Part shown: positions 36,441 through 49,116 of the stretch, in pieces
Position numbering within the stretch: position 1 is the first letter of the stretch
How the letters are laid out: every line of letters starts with the position of its first letter
Source: Heliocidaris tuberculata
Lineage: Eukaryota > Echinodermata > Echinoidea > Camarodonta > Echinometridae
DNA: 64,000 nucleotides
Assembly: GCA_025618425.1 (NCBI GenBank)
Contig: CM046846.1
Location: forward strand, 26,729,999-26,793,998
Direction of reading: 5' to 3'
Notes under the pieces: generated by a model
The model's database searches: none
What the model was told of the DNA's origin: nothing
Seen by the model: the letters and a program-made list of their open reading frames with translations, nothing else
Made by a program: the position numbers and the translations under genes

Positions 36441-36669
36441 GCCGCAGCAACAATCACCGTTCCCTTTCTGACAGGCGAGATATCATAATCAGCTTGTCTT
36501 CCTCAAAGTCAAAATTCTTCACATAGACCCGCTCTGGCAGCTGTCACTTGTAAGGCTAAACTTAGCATCATCGTCCCCCATCGAAGAGAGATCCGAATTC
36601 TAACGCATAATTATAGCTACTGTGGCAATTTATTCCGTAGCTTCTGATTAAAGTGCAGATAGAGTGTAA

Positions 36670-36992
36670 AGGGGAGTAAGGAGTAATAATAATAATGATA
36701 ATAATAATAAACCGTTCTTGTATAGCGCATATCACATTATGATATAACGTCCCTATGCGCTTCCAAAGGGTTTGGATATTATTACCCTGCATGGTTTTAG
36801 CTCCGGCTGCCGTAATCAGCGCACAGTGCATTTCAAGGAATAAATCCTGCCAAGTACCCATTTAACACCTGGGTGGAGAGTGGCAAACGTGGATTAATGT
36901 CTTGCCAAAAGACGCTAGTGCCGGGCTGAGATGCGAACCCTCAACCCTTGGATTGAGAGTCAAGTGAATGAACCACTATAGCACGAGACCTC
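36670..36992 (-). repeat. tRNA-derived SINE (reverse)
   Basis: On the minus strand the order is: tRNA-like head with A-box word GCTATAGTGGTTC (about 36969-36981) and B-box word GGGTTCGCATC (about 36931-36941), a body with AATGGGTACTTGGCAGG and TGAAATGCACTGTGCGC, and an AT-rich ATT-repeat end (36680-36712). A and B boxes are the RNA polymerase III promoter of tRNA-derived retroposons. Relatives: 33155, 55930, 19925. Confidence 0.8.
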
Positions 36993-37024
36993 CACATCTG
37001 ATAATAATCCATAAAACATCACTG

Positions 37025-37470
37025 CGACACGCTTAGGCTTTAGTGGTAGAGCAGTGGTCTCTAAACAGAGAGGTAACGGGTTCGAAACCATGCAAGTCGA
37101 TAAGCTAGTGCCTATTGGTAAGGTAGAGTACTGAGACTTGTTGGTGAATGCTCGTGACTTTCACAAGAGAGGTCTTGGATGCGATCCTTGCTCACTCCTT
37201 ACATCCTAACACCAGATGTAGTACTACATTTCTTCCTCTCGACCAACGTGTAGTAAATGGGTACCTAGCAATGCTGGGGCAATGATAATAATAGCTAACC
37301 TGAGAATATCAGAACAAGTTTTATTACTACTAATTTCATCTTCCATAGAAGAAGACGACTATGAGTTTAAGCTTAGAGGAAGAGTATCATAACCAGGAGG
37401 TTTCGGGTTCGAAACCCTTTGCGCTAGTACCCTTCTGTAAAGAATCAGTTCCCAATTAATAATAACTCAA
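37025..37470 (+). repeat. Cluster of tRNA-like SINE pieces
   Basis: Two B-box words GGGTTCGAAACC at 37078-37089 and 37405-37416, the first preceded by TAGTGGTAGAGCAGTGG (A-box-like). Between them are a third tRNA-like piece (CTTGGATGCGATCCTTG) and AGTAAATGGGTACCTAGCAA, a typical SINE body word. With the neighbouring reverse SINE this makes an 800-bp SINE-on-SINE cluster. Confidence 0.6.
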
Positions 37471-37938
37471 TAGGATAGCATGTCAAGCCCTGGGTCAAAA
37501 AGTATTCACTTGCTTTTAATTTTTTAGCAGTTGGATAACCAACAACGATTCAATTTTGCATCTATTTAATACAAAATCAAAATTCTCAAACTCCAGACTA
37601 TTGATTTCACGACCACTGAACAGTTTCTCACAATGCCTTTGAACTATAACGATATCCCTGAATATGCGAAGTTTAAGGTGGAGACGGATAACAATCATTT
37701 CATGTATCATTAGATAATGGGGAAGTTTGGTGGAAGTCATAAGACTTGACTCATAACCTAAAGTTACACGAGCGAACTGAGATGACTACTACCTCTGTCA
37801 AGTATTTTTAAATCGATTTGAATGTACGACTTTGTGTTAAGCTGAATTTGTACAATTTACGATTTACTACGATATAGTCATGATAAAATTCAAGTAATAT
37901 CACCATGAAAATGGTCTGAACATGCCAACAAGACAACA

Positions 37939-38085
37939 GGGGCCCGTTGCACAAAACTTGCGTTTGAACGCTACTCAGGAAAATCAAACGCAACTTTATT
38001 TTCAGCCAATCAGAAGTGCGCATAAAGGACTTGCGTTTGATTTTTAGGAGTTGCGATTAAACGCAAGTTTTGTGCAACGGGCCCC
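37939..38085. mobile_element. MITE with 27-bp perfect terminal inverted repeats
   Basis: 37939-37965 (GGGGCCCGTTGCACAAAACT then TGCGTTT) is the exact reverse complement of 38059-38085. It is 147 bp long, with interior subrepeats of the end word (AAACGCAA) and GCCAATCAGAAG. Perfect ends suggest a comparatively young insertion. Relative: 14937-15099. Confidence 0.9.
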
Positions 38086-39467
38086 AGAAGATGTAATTTT
38101 ATTACACTTCAATCAAAGACTTCAATAGGAAGAAATGAAGGAAGGGGGAAAAGAATCATTAAAAGACAATGGATCTATCCTACCAAGACAAAAGGCTTAA
38201 TTGCGATTCATCTGAATTGATCCTCCATTCAGTCACGAAATTTTGTGTTTAACAACTTTAGACCATAAAATATATATAAATTCAGTTTCTGGATACATTA
38301 TGTCATACACAAAGTGTTTAAGAAAAGGTAGACAATACACGATGTGCTGGATTTTGTATTGTTAACAGGAACCATAAGGTAGCACAAGGGCTAGTCGATC
38401 ACCTTTTGTGATTGATTTGGGACTTACAATCGAACTAGCATCAATTGCAACCCTTAGATCGCACCATTGTAAGGTTAAATTAATATAAAGCATATGTCTG
38501 GCTCGTGACATGAAACAAAACAATTCATGCCACGAAATACGATTCCAACGTCTGACTAAAACTGCAATCCAGATTTAAGTGGGGGAACAACTATGAAACG
38601 ATATATCGCCCTTCCTCCGTAACTGAAGTTAGCCCCTAAATTCGATTTGGCCTCCCAGCCCCTGCATCCGTCCCAATGTCACACTTGATTATGACGTAGT
38701 TTGGCTGAAGTACATTGTCAAGGCGCCCCAGCTTTTTGGATTCAAAAAAATCCTGAAATTATTTCAGGCTGCCAACTAGCAAATTAAATCGACATCGTGA
38801 GAAAACCGACGTTATGATGAGCTGAAAAAAAAATCATCTGACGAAATTGTCTGTTATAATCCTGTATTTTACAATTATAAGCTTAAACCGTTTAAGTAGC
38901 GTATCCTGGTGACCCTATACGCTTCTACATTGAAATAGTACATGTGTGAAAAAAATAACGTCAAAAGTGATGAAGTGATAAATGTGAATTTATTAATTTC
39001 ATTACAATATGCTTTGAATTAACGCAAGAAGCTTCAAACATAATTGTAGTTTTCGTTTGTTTTATTTCCGATGTAAACACAATAATAAGTCTAATACGAA
39101 GTAAATGTTTAAAAAATTAACTGCAACTCAACGTCTGTGTAACGCCTGAATAGTATAGATATAAATTTAAAGAACGTGTAATTTAATTGTTCGAATAAAT
39201 GCACACGGATCGCACCAATTTTATTCCGAGATGAATCGATTTTATTCATCATAAATGTCTCGCCATAGCTTAACGAAAATAGATTCTTCATTATTTTGGC
39301 GATGTAAAAAGGAAAAGTCACGTCACTGTAACAAATGGACCCAGACTCGTACAAAGTCTACCTTCTGTTTTATGAGTAACAAGTAATAATTTCCCAACGG
39401 AAAACCGACTAATCGCGTGTTTGGGTTAACCGCAAACGAATGGCTGAAGTATTACGCATGTCATTTT

Positions 39468-39508
39468 TCTTCTCTCTCTCTCTCTCTCTCTCTGTTTGTG
39501 TGTGTACA

Positions 39509-39582
<74 letters not shown>
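39468..39582. repeat. (CT)n-(GT)n-(TA)n compound microsatellite
   Basis: CT units 39471-39492, short GT stretch, then about 30 TA units at 39518-39580. Confidence 0.95.
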
Positions 39583-39583
<1 letters not shown>

Positions 39584-39710
39584 GTAAGGAAATAACATAT
39601 ACAAACATATACATATACAAACATATACAAAAATTTCAAAAAGGGAGGACGGCTCTGGGGATTTAAGCTACGTAACCATTATTCTCTCATTTTCATTTCT
39701 CACAATTATG

Positions 39711-39713
<3 letters not shown>

Positions 39714-39748
<35 letters not shown>
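39714..39748. repeat. (TA)n microsatellite
   Basis: TA units after TATGTATG. Confidence 0.9.
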
Positions 39749-39835
39749 CGCTACAAGTGCATTACATGAGTCTTAGACTTTTCACATATATTATTTACAC
39801 ACGTACACAATATAATAAATAATAATTTACATCTA

Positions 39836-39937
39836 TCTTTCTCTTTCTCTCTCTCCCCTCTCTCTGTTTGTGTGTGTGCGTATGTATGTAGGTCTTATAT
39901 ATATTATATATGTATGTATATATATATCGCACATAAT

Positions 39938-39984
<47 letters not shown>
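39836..39984. repeat. CT/GT/TA/CA compound microsatellite
   Basis: CT-rich 39836-39866, GT stretch, TA-rich 39893-39930, (CA)n 39943-39981. Mirror-like layout to 39468-39582. Confidence 0.9.
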
Positions 39985-39985
<1 letters not shown>

Positions 39986-41721
39986 TTGTCTCTTTCTCTT
40001 ATTTTCATTCAATATGCGTCCAATCATAGCAATGAGATTTGAATTTTCGCTATAGAAATCGTCATTAGCATTTCTGTATTTAGTCTTGACAATGCTTTGT
40101 CTCACAGAGCATTTTATCATAAAAATGAAATAAAAACCCGCCTTACAAACGAGCGATTTAAGCGTAAATTGCTCTTCACTCGATTATTGATGGTGATTGA
40201 ATCCGCCTACGGTATTAAACTCCTGTTACCTATCAAAACGATGAAATCAAGGACATGAATGTATATCAATATTTATAAAAGGAAAAACATTTGAATCTAT
40301 TGAAAAATACGCTCATTAGTGAGGGAAAGGGGGGGGGGGTGAGGGAAGCAAACACGTTCACAATAATTTATTCAGAGGAATAAAAGACTTTTACGCGTCG
40401 ATAACATGTCTAAAAATACATGCACTATGCCCCCAGACACGAGCAAATGCACCTGGTGATTTCTCATTCAGCATTATAGTGTAAAATAAATTTTAATCTA
40501 GTAGTGAAAATAGGGAACCCTTGTACATCATATTTCATGCAATTGAGAGACAATTTAATGAACGAGACATGAGGAAGACATGAAAATACAATACATACGT
40601 TTGCTGCCAGGCAGACATACAACTAAACTCGAGCGGAAATTTGATGCCAGCTTTCCATTAAGACAAAATATCAATTGACAATTATGAGTTTGTGATAACC
40701 CGTGAAAAAGTAATTGACGGATGACGTCAAAGTGAAGATCTTTAGCTGATTTCATAATCGTGAAGTGTAAAGTGATTTCTTCATTTCTTTTTGAGAATTA
40801 GGAAAGATTGAGAGATTAAGAAATACGATAAGAATCATAATTTGATAAGTGAATTCATCATGATTTCTGAGATATTTTTTTAAAATAGAAATGTTACTGG
40901 AATGCCAGGCAAGATTAAATTATAAGAGACAGTAATATTTATTAATGACCAGTACGTTCAATGATAATATGCACTAAAAAACTTATTCATATTTTAAGAG
41001 ACCTATCGGCTCAAAGAAGCCCCACTAAAATAAATGTAATGATAAATGTTGATGACGTTATCAAGACCGCATAGAAACAGGTTTACAATACGGGTGACAA
41101 GGCTACATTTCAACCCAAGACGAAAAGTTTTAGAAGAAACACAGATGTTACAAATAAGAAAATTCTAGCTAAAACCATTCCATCGAATTACCAAGCCATC
41201 GCAACAAATATCACAAATCCGTTAATTAACTAAATTTGCTAATTATCCAATTCCTTTATGGGTTTAGGTCATGATTTGAAGGGAAAAGAAATTCCAACAT
41301 CGCCTATATATTACGACTCAAAAAAATATTTCCAAGAAATGTTGATTAAGATTTCAAAAAGATAACAAAGGTTTGGGTTTTTTTTCGTTATTCTAGAGTC
41401 AATAAGAAAGAGGAGGGTTAAACATGGGTTGTAATTTTAACTGGTGAAAGGCTCATGGGACAGGTGTAGGCGAGGGTGTTTCTACGAACACGGTAAAGAT
41501 GATATTACTCAAATTGGCCGCCTCCTCCTAAACGTCAGTCAACCTCAGTTCAAATGACCCCCTCGTTCGTTATTGAGCTGTTAAAAAGCACATTTAAACT
41601 AATTTAATCTCTGAAACATCTTAGACACGTTTTATTGTAACTCCCTGTGTTTGAAATCGTGTGAATGACCTGCGTATGAATGAAAAACAAGTCAAAAACA
41701 AACAAAAAATCTTCGAACAAG

Positions 41722-41800
41722 GAGAGATTTGAACCTGCAATATATACTGCTCTCTAGACAGCGACCACCAGGACAATTTCAGAATCACCAGAGGGACACG
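41722..41800 (-). repeat. tRNA-like SINE head fragment (reverse)
   Basis: Minus strand carries a B-box word GGTTCAAATCTC (41726-41737) with an upstream loop and stem-like order. The remainder of a SINE body is not evident. Confidence 0.4.
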
Positions 41801-42289
41801 ATGAATTAGACATAAATCTCACAGTTCTCCTCATTCTGATCATTAATATTCGTGTCCCCAGGAGGAACAGTGGATTAAAAAAAAATATTCTAAAGCAGAT
41901 CGTGCACACGATGTCAAACACTAGGAGTTACAGCAAAAATTCTTTCCTGGGAAATCTCTCCCATTAAGCTTCCTAAAATGAATCATTCAATTTCGTTTTC
42001 TTTGTTGGCATTATATGTAGAAACTTTCTGTTATAATTACTGAATCTTAGAATCAAGAACGAACCGGTGTATAGTATTGATAAACAAAGGCTCGCGAATA
42101 TCTTTAAACCTAGATTCGGAAAATCATATTGTTAGCAGAGTCTCATCAAATCTACATCAAAATTTGAGTTCATTTTTAGGTCCGATGGGGTAGAATCCTT
42201 ATAATGGGCTAGATTTTGTATAGTGCGACTGACTCATACAATTATTTTGAGACAATGCTCGTTGTGATGAAATTACGACACAACTGAAC

Positions 42290-43262
42290 AGAAAGAACAC
42301 AATAGTGTCCCACAATGTAAAAAAAGGTGTGAAAATTGAATGAACATAGTTTTCCACATTGCCCACATCATGAAAGTATTGACTCCGGTTACACTGTGAT
42401 TCTCTCCTTGGCTACAGTGTGGGACACGTGTCACAATGTGAGCACAGTGTTTTCAAACAATCCACACTGTGTTCCAAATCGTGTATGTGGTCACACTATG
42501 TTCTGCACATATTGCATTCACTCTGTGACCCCACTGTGTCACACTGCACATGCTTTACAGTGTGACTTATATGTAACTGTTCTAAACCTACTTTGTTTCC
42601 ACACTATGCATTTTACGCATTGTATTCACTCTATGGTTATAGTGTGCCAGACTGTGTGACACAGTGCGAACGATGCGAAAGCTGTGGTCAACATTGAGAA
42701 AGTCTTCCAGGACCGTGTCCAAAATCATCTTTGTGGTCACACAGTGCTTTGTACACATTGTATTCACACTGTGTCACACAGTACGGACAGAGTGTTTTAA
42801 CACCGTCAACACTATGTAACTGTTCCAAAACATATATTGTGCGGTATACTGTGGTCTGCACACTCAGTGATGCTTTCTGTGACCACGAAGTGCCACACGG
42901 TCACAGTGCGAACAGTGTTTAAACATTGTCAACACTGTATGTATGTGTTCCAAAATATGCTTTTTAGCAACACTGTCGTGCGTACACTCTGTGGTTCTCT
43001 TAATGGCTACGGTGTCCCTAGGTGTCCAATACTGTGTAATGCAATGTTAACCTGTAACAGTTTCTACATCATGTACATAGTCATCACTGTAAACGTGTTC
43101 CAAACCTACTCAGTGATCACACTGTGGTGTGTACACTCTATATTCTCTTTTGGGTCATAGGGTATCACTATGTACTACACCTTGTGCACATAATGTTTTA
43201 ACATGGTCAAAACTGTGAAAGTATTCAGATATTACTGACTGCCCACAGTGTGTGGGTGTGGG
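42290..43262. repeat. Degenerate tandem array rich in CACTGTG/CACAGTG, about 125-bp units
   Basis: A GTGTTCCAAA landmark recurs near 42471, 42579, 42715, 42822, 42946, 43096 and 43221 (spacing 107-150). Each unit carries TGGTCACACTGTG, GTACACTCTGT, CACAGTGTGAACAGTGTTTT and GTCAACACTGTG words. The words are near-palindromic, so both strands look alike. A (GT)n/(GC)n tract (43248-43300) closes it. Frames of about 107 codons arise from the repeats and are not genes. Confidence 0.85.
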
Positions 43263-43300
43263 TGTGTGTGTGTGTGTGCGCGCGCACGCGCGCGCGACAC
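43263..43300. repeat. (GT)n-(GC)n alternating tract
   Basis: Second GT/GC tract of the window, potential Z-DNA. Confidence 0.8.
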
Positions 43301-43850
43301 CGTGTTACAATGGAATACTTTTCTAGAAAGTATCATGTCGATATGTCCGTCTTTAAACTTTGTTCTGTTTGTTAACACATGTTCAGAATACTAATAGACA
43401 GAGGCAAAGTGTATAGCTGATTAGCAATAGACGTAGTGTTATAAGGGAGCAATACCCTAATTCAAGATGGAAATATTCAAATCAAATTATGTAATCAAAG
43501 TATTTTCGTTTATGTATACTTGTTTTGGAGGAAGGGGGCTTCAAACATGTAGCGTACGCCACCCTCAGCTGGATACGCCACTGCTTCCAAAATAGTCAAA
43601 TGGGCTAGTTCAGGGAAACCTCTGCGATGACGACAGGAGGTCATAACCTGCACCTGTCTGCCGAAAGAGGTGACTTCATCAGCGCGTCCAGAGAGAAAAG
43701 CGAGAAAGGTTTGATTAAATTGTCTTTCACGGGGACTGTAAAGTGTCGACTAATACCTTTAACGATGTCCGAGAAGTCTCGAATAACATTTGGCAAAAAA
43801 TACGCCATTTCCGGTTGAAACAGATTGTAGGTGTCCCTATAGATTGATAT

Positions 43851-44140
43851 GACAAACATGGTGGAGTAATTTTCGTAGAAATTATCTGAAACATCACTCA
43901 ATATTTTGAAAACTTTCGTTTTCTGGACACGAGATGTGCAAAAAAAGATTAAGAAAATTAGGTCAGGATCAAATGGTAAACTGTCTATACGCAGATGAGC
44001 CATCTAATGAGGTATGTCTACACATCAGTCCGGCAGCTGTTTATTTCATGACTAAAATCGTGGAGTACTTTTCGTAGAAAAAACATCACTCAAAATTTTG
44101 AAAACTTTCGGAATCTGGACATGAGATGTGCAAGACCTAT
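43851..44140. repeat. Direct duplication of about 90 bp, offset about 190
   Basis: Copies near 43851-43945 and 44050-44140 share GTGGAGTA.TTTTCGTAGAAA, ACATCACTCAA.ATTTTGAAA, ACTTTCG, TCTGGACA.GAGATGTGCAA. The first copy lies in a 120-codon minus-strand open frame (43641-44003) with no recognised domain. Confidence 0.75.
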
Positions 44141-45420
44141 AAAGTAATTTAGTGGCATTTGCTGGACAGCTACTGACATGAAAGCTGGATTCATAGAATT
44201 CTTCATCAATACAGAATGATTCATAATACTTAAATTTTTTAATCAGTGTTTCGGAATAAACAGGATTATAATTGCATGATTACATGACAAATGATTATAA
44301 ATTGTTTCCTGCTTAAATCACTTCATTTACAACGATATAAACACAGGAGATCTTTGATGCACAAGTATACTAAGATTTGATTTGAAGCATTTATCAAACT
44401 TGTAAAAATTCATCGATATCTTCGATTTGAAAAGGTAAAATTTTACTGAAAAATGGAGGTCAATGACCCAAGATGAATCGATAATAATTTGTTTTTCATT
44501 TTTTAGTAATTAATAGTAGTTATTAGGTTTTCTAAACATGTTTCGGAATCGGATATTATTTAAGTGTGGATGCGTATATTCAACCAAGTTGTATAATGTA
44601 TACAGATCATTTAGAAAACGCATCATGGTTGACATGATATAAAGCAAATAAATGCCATCATTACAAATCAAGTGGATGAATATCAATGGTCTAGTGGGAG
44701 TATTTCATTTACACCAGCCTCTAATAAAAAATAACCTTTTCATATGCCTTTTGAGATGAAAATTTGAAAAGAGTGGCCTTTTTGTGGGATTGTGTACTTC
44801 AGGTATGTCATTTGGGTTTAAAAAAGACGGGGGCACGGGCCGGTTCCCACCCTAAATCCGCCAGTGGCCCACCTTGCTCTCAATTTGACAACCTTGCTTT
44901 CCATATGATATGAATAAGTTTGATATAAACAGCAGGGGCGTCGCTGAGGGAGGGCCACAATTCACAATTTTAACCAACAAATGCATAAATTACTATTGTT
45001 GAAATGTTGGAAAATTTACAAATTTCAAATTTATTTGGCTGATTCAAAAATTAGCAAAACCCTTTTCTTGGGCTTCGAAAATGTTTATTCGCACCTGCCA
45101 ACGAAAGACACTCATTGTCCGCTTCCCCTCTTCATAATGTTCAGCAATAATGTCGCATCGGACAAATATTTCACTTAAAAGGTAAATAAAAACGAAACAA
45201 GTTATACGTAATTAGCATCTGTCAAGTCATTGCCGTTGATAAGTTTCCGTTATGAAACCCCTTCAATATCGATAAATGTCGTATCTCTCGCGGTGGCAAG
45301 GACGGAAAAGACGGATCTTGATTGGATCTTAGTGATCACATGGGGATCGTCCGTCGGATGCCTCGGGCTTTGAGGATCGATCCTCAGATTTCTCCCTCCA
45401 CCCTTGTATGACATCCTAGA

Positions 45421-45553
45421 TACCTTAGTCACAACAACGAGACCGACACGAGACCGATAACAGACCGATCAGAACCTTATGCTACATCAAATGGCCAAGA
45501 ATAGGTCGGTTTGGAATCGATTTGGAGTCGGCCTGGCGGTATGACTGAGGTGT
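45421..45553 (+). mobile_element. MITE, CCTCAGTCAxACC-ended family, copy 2
   Basis: Left end ACCTTAGTCACAACAAC (45422) pairs with right end GGCGGTATGACTGAGGT (to about 45551). The interior repeats GACCGA words (GAGACCGACACGAGACCGAT). Reverse-oriented relative at 24326-24455. Confidence 0.7.
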
Positions 45554-46013
45554 AAGCGTGTTTCATATCAGAGACTCTACCGAGATGGTGTTCAGTGAAA
45601 GGTTGTTCTATTTAGGATCGTTCTTAATCAGAGCCACTTTCCAACCAAAATGTTTCCTAATTGCTTTCAGGTTTGGTGACAAGTCGGCTTGGCTCCTGCA
45701 GCATGCAACGGAGTCTTATTTTCAACATGCTACATCTTTATACAGGGTTTGCTGAAGAATACGTAGGCCTACGCAGATGTATGCAAGGGAGTGTTCACTC
45801 TTTTCCACCCAGTTTTCATGAATAGAACTACTTTATTTAAAAAGCACAACTCTAATCACGCACTTTATGTCTAAGATGTCATTATTTTGAAAACCAGTGG
45901 AATGGGTATCGGAAAAACAAATCATCAAACAAAAGTTATCATTTCGGAAGCAGGTGGGTGTGTTGTCGGCTTCTTCTTGGTGACCTTCTTGGTGCTATCT
46001 TTCTCAGCGTGGA

Positions 46014-46170
46014 GGTGTCGTGGTCCAGTGGTTTAAGGCGCTTGACTGGAGATGCGAGGATCGGGCGTTCGATCCCCGGCACGGCACTTATGCCCTTGAG
46101 CAAGGCATTTTATCTACATTGCTCTTTTACCATACATCAAATAAATGAAATGCTAAAGGCATATTGATAC
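46014..46170 (+). repeat. tRNA-derived SINE (5' part)
   Basis: A-box TGGTCCAGTGG (46021-46031) and B-box GCGTTCGATCC (46065-46075), 33 bases apart as in tRNA genes. Then a SINE body word CCTTGAGCAAGGCATTTTAT and an A-run from 46192. The head lacks a clean acceptor stem pairing, so it is a retroposon and not a tRNA gene. Confidence 0.75.
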
Positions 46171-46904
46171 CAGCGTGTGCATGTGTGTTATTAAAAAAAA
46201 AAAAAAAAAAAAATCTACATCTACTTAAGATGTGTGAATACATCATCATTTTGTACCTATACGAGGTACACACTAACTACACCAGTGACGAGTGTGGCAA
46301 AATGTTAAAGAAGTAGCAGGGCCGAACTCCAACCCATTTCTTGGGATAAAACAGTCCGATACTCATGCACTAAACCACAAAACAAAAGTACCCTTGAATA
46401 TCAAAGTACTGTTAACGTGAAGGCAAGTCAAACAATGGTTCTGTCAGTGAACGGTTAAACCTGTCTACAAAGGCTATCTGTGGGAAACAGAAAAAAGGTG
46501 GCCATTGTAGTCCGATGGCTGTTTAAACAGGTTGTACCTGTTTAAAAATAGAGAGGTGGAAACCAAGACAGGTTGGACTGCGTATAGGCAAAACAAATGT
46601 GATGAATCATCGTTTGCGTTCATCCACCTTTGTTGAGCAGTCTTCATTATATTAAATGATGACACCTCGAGTCGAATCATTTCGCCAAAGCCTCTTCTGG
46701 CTCCCACCCAACATGCCCAAGCAAGTACACTCCTCTTGATGGTACTTGAGCGATAGGGATCCTAACCGATGTCTGTCACCCGGTGGTGACTCTTCCGTGA
46801 GCGTATAAACCATTTCCTTCAAGACCCCGACGAGTATGATGATGCAAGTGATGAAAAGTACAAACCGTACAGTCAAATCTTCACAGTGATCTTATACGAT
46901 TTCG

Positions 46905-47325
46905 AAGATTTAATTATGTTCTGGTCATGTGATTGTGTTGTGAAAGAAAATGTTCAAAGGTTATTGGAAAAGGTTAATTATAATAGCAAGTGAGAATAAT
47001 TATGTATAATGTGAGGATAGAAATCATCAGAGTTTTAACAAGTTGAATTAATCTGACTGAAAAATCACATACAGTGAAAAAGCACAGCACACAGATATTG
47101 GTGTATGGGAATACACAGACTTGTTGCATCAAAATTTGGTCCAAAAATAGAGAATATTTCTAGTCATATTTAGAATAACAGGAAATTTCAAGGCCAATCC
47201 CACTGATGTGGCACTGCTTCTATGACATTCTTCCACATAGGCATTTAAAAATGAGAAAGCTCACAAATCAATGTTGCAATTTTGCCAGAACTCAAACTTC
47301 TCTTTTATCTAACTGCGGAAGAGAG
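46905..47325 (+). repeat. Dispersed repeat family R1, copy 3
   Basis: Has CATACAGTGAAAAAGCACAG, CACAGATATTGGTGTATGGG, AATTTGGTCCAAAAATAG, GACATTCTTCCACATAGGC, GAAAGCTCACAAATCAATG and CCAGAACTCAAACTTCTCTT in the family order. Confidence 0.75.
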
Positions 47326-48049
47326 TTATAAAACATGCAGATCTTTCAGAAGTGGCGAGGGATAGTCCCACTACCATTGCAATAAAATACAGTTGGGAGG
47401 GGGCAAAAAAGGGAAAGGAACAATGACATGGCAAAACAATAAACAAAAGAATCACGAAGAAAGCATATGGAAAAGTTGGCACAATTGAGGAAAGGGTAAA
47501 CTTTTCTTCCCTGGTGACATGTCCGATTTTTCTGTTTTTGATGGACAGTTTTTGCGTCAGGGAAAAAATGGGTCTTTCCTCAGGATCTTATGGGTGTATC
47601 GCCATCTTAGACTGGACTAAAACAATAAAACTTCAAATTTGGTGTTAATCAGTATGTTTTTCCTCCTTAAAAAATACAGTGCAACATAAATGAAGATACT
47701 ATTTAACTTTTAAGGACCTATGACAAAACAGTTCGTTTAGAGTGTTTAGGACAAAAAACAGTAAAATAATTTACTGTATATTTTTTTTTTTAGGTATGCA
47801 CTCTTTACCCAAATATTGTTTTATGAAACGCATTAAGAAAAAACGAAATACAAAAGAGGAAAATTTATATTTCAGTACAAATGCTTGAAGTGTATCCATC
47901 CTACACATAGGCAAAAAGAAAAGTTTATTCAGTTCATTTTTTTTTTCTGTCGTCTTCACTATAGATGCGAAATATGGAAACAATCTTAATCATATCTCGC
48001 CGGGGTAGGTAGATATTGGTAGTGAGAAGAATGTGGAGTAACTAAAGGA

Positions 48050-48070
48050 GCATCCCCCCCCCCCCCCCAT
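48050..48070. repeat. Poly-C run
   Basis: C-run about 48053-48068 in a C-rich patch; a second C-run near 48221-48232. Drives the C-rich frames there. Confidence 0.8.
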
Positions 48071-49116
48071 CGAATGGTGGAAAAAGGGGAGAGAAAAAAA
48101 GAGGGGAAAAGGGCGAAAGGAATGCAACGTGAAAAGAAGATGATAGGACCCTCCCAAACTGTCCCCTCCCTCGATAGCCATGTTCTCTCACATTTTATCC
48201 TCTTATAAAGACCGGTGCACGCCCCCCCCCCCACCCATGACACCCGGTCCCCTCATTTGCTGAACTCATGCTAAGCCACTAGAAGAGAGGGATGTAAAAC
48301 TGAATGCCATTACTACCGATAAAAATATTCGTATTCACTCTTTTACAGTCATGCAAGTGTACTTGGTAATACGAGCGCATTAGTTCTGTAATGAGAAAAA
48401 TATGCGCATTTCATATTTCTTGTGCACTTTTCAGTGGGGTAGCGAAATGCAGTTAGTTCGTATGTCATCATACTTGAGCAAATACTGATTTAGAGAAAAT
48501 GGTCCATTCGGAGCAATTTTCTTATCAGTTTGCGTGTACTTTATCATCGGTTAAACTCTAAAAAGAAGAAAAAAAAGGGAAAAACCTCAATTCAAATTCA
48601 TGAATAGTTTTCTGTATCGATTTAAAATTCAAACAATTTCCAATTATGATGCAAAGCATGCCGTATTATTTGGCTCATTTCCACTTTTAATAATTCACGT
48701 CTAGCTTTTCAATTACAAAGTATATGACGTATTTATGTTACAACATATACACGGTATCCAGAAATGCCGCTGATATCATTTACTGATTTATGAAATCAAA
48801 TAAAAATTAATAATGAATTGAATTACAATTCATTAATTAATCGTCTATATATATAATTTAAAGTATGAAATCATTCTTGCCTAGTAATGTGGATAGTACA
48901 TGGGATTTTTATCATTGACACTGAACACGTCGGGTGTTAAAAATACCGATGTTTTATGAATATCAACTGCATATCAAATTTTTGTACGAGGGTAGCAATA
49001 TTTCTATAAATATCCTCCGGGGATTTACTCTTTACGTCCTCGCAGGCCTATTACTCTTCAAGAGGAAATGGATATGTCGTTCGATTGGATCAAGGGTGGT
49101 TTTATTGATTGTTTAA

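Noticed and set aside
36568..36861. 97-codon minus-strand frame
   Set aside because: Runs through a reverse SINE and its ATT repeat.
42336..43160. Two 107-codon plus-strand frames
   Set aside because: Follow the CACTGTG tandem array; composition and periodicity are those of the repeat.
46014..46085. Possible tRNA gene
   Set aside because: Good A and B boxes, but it continues into a SINE body and A-run.
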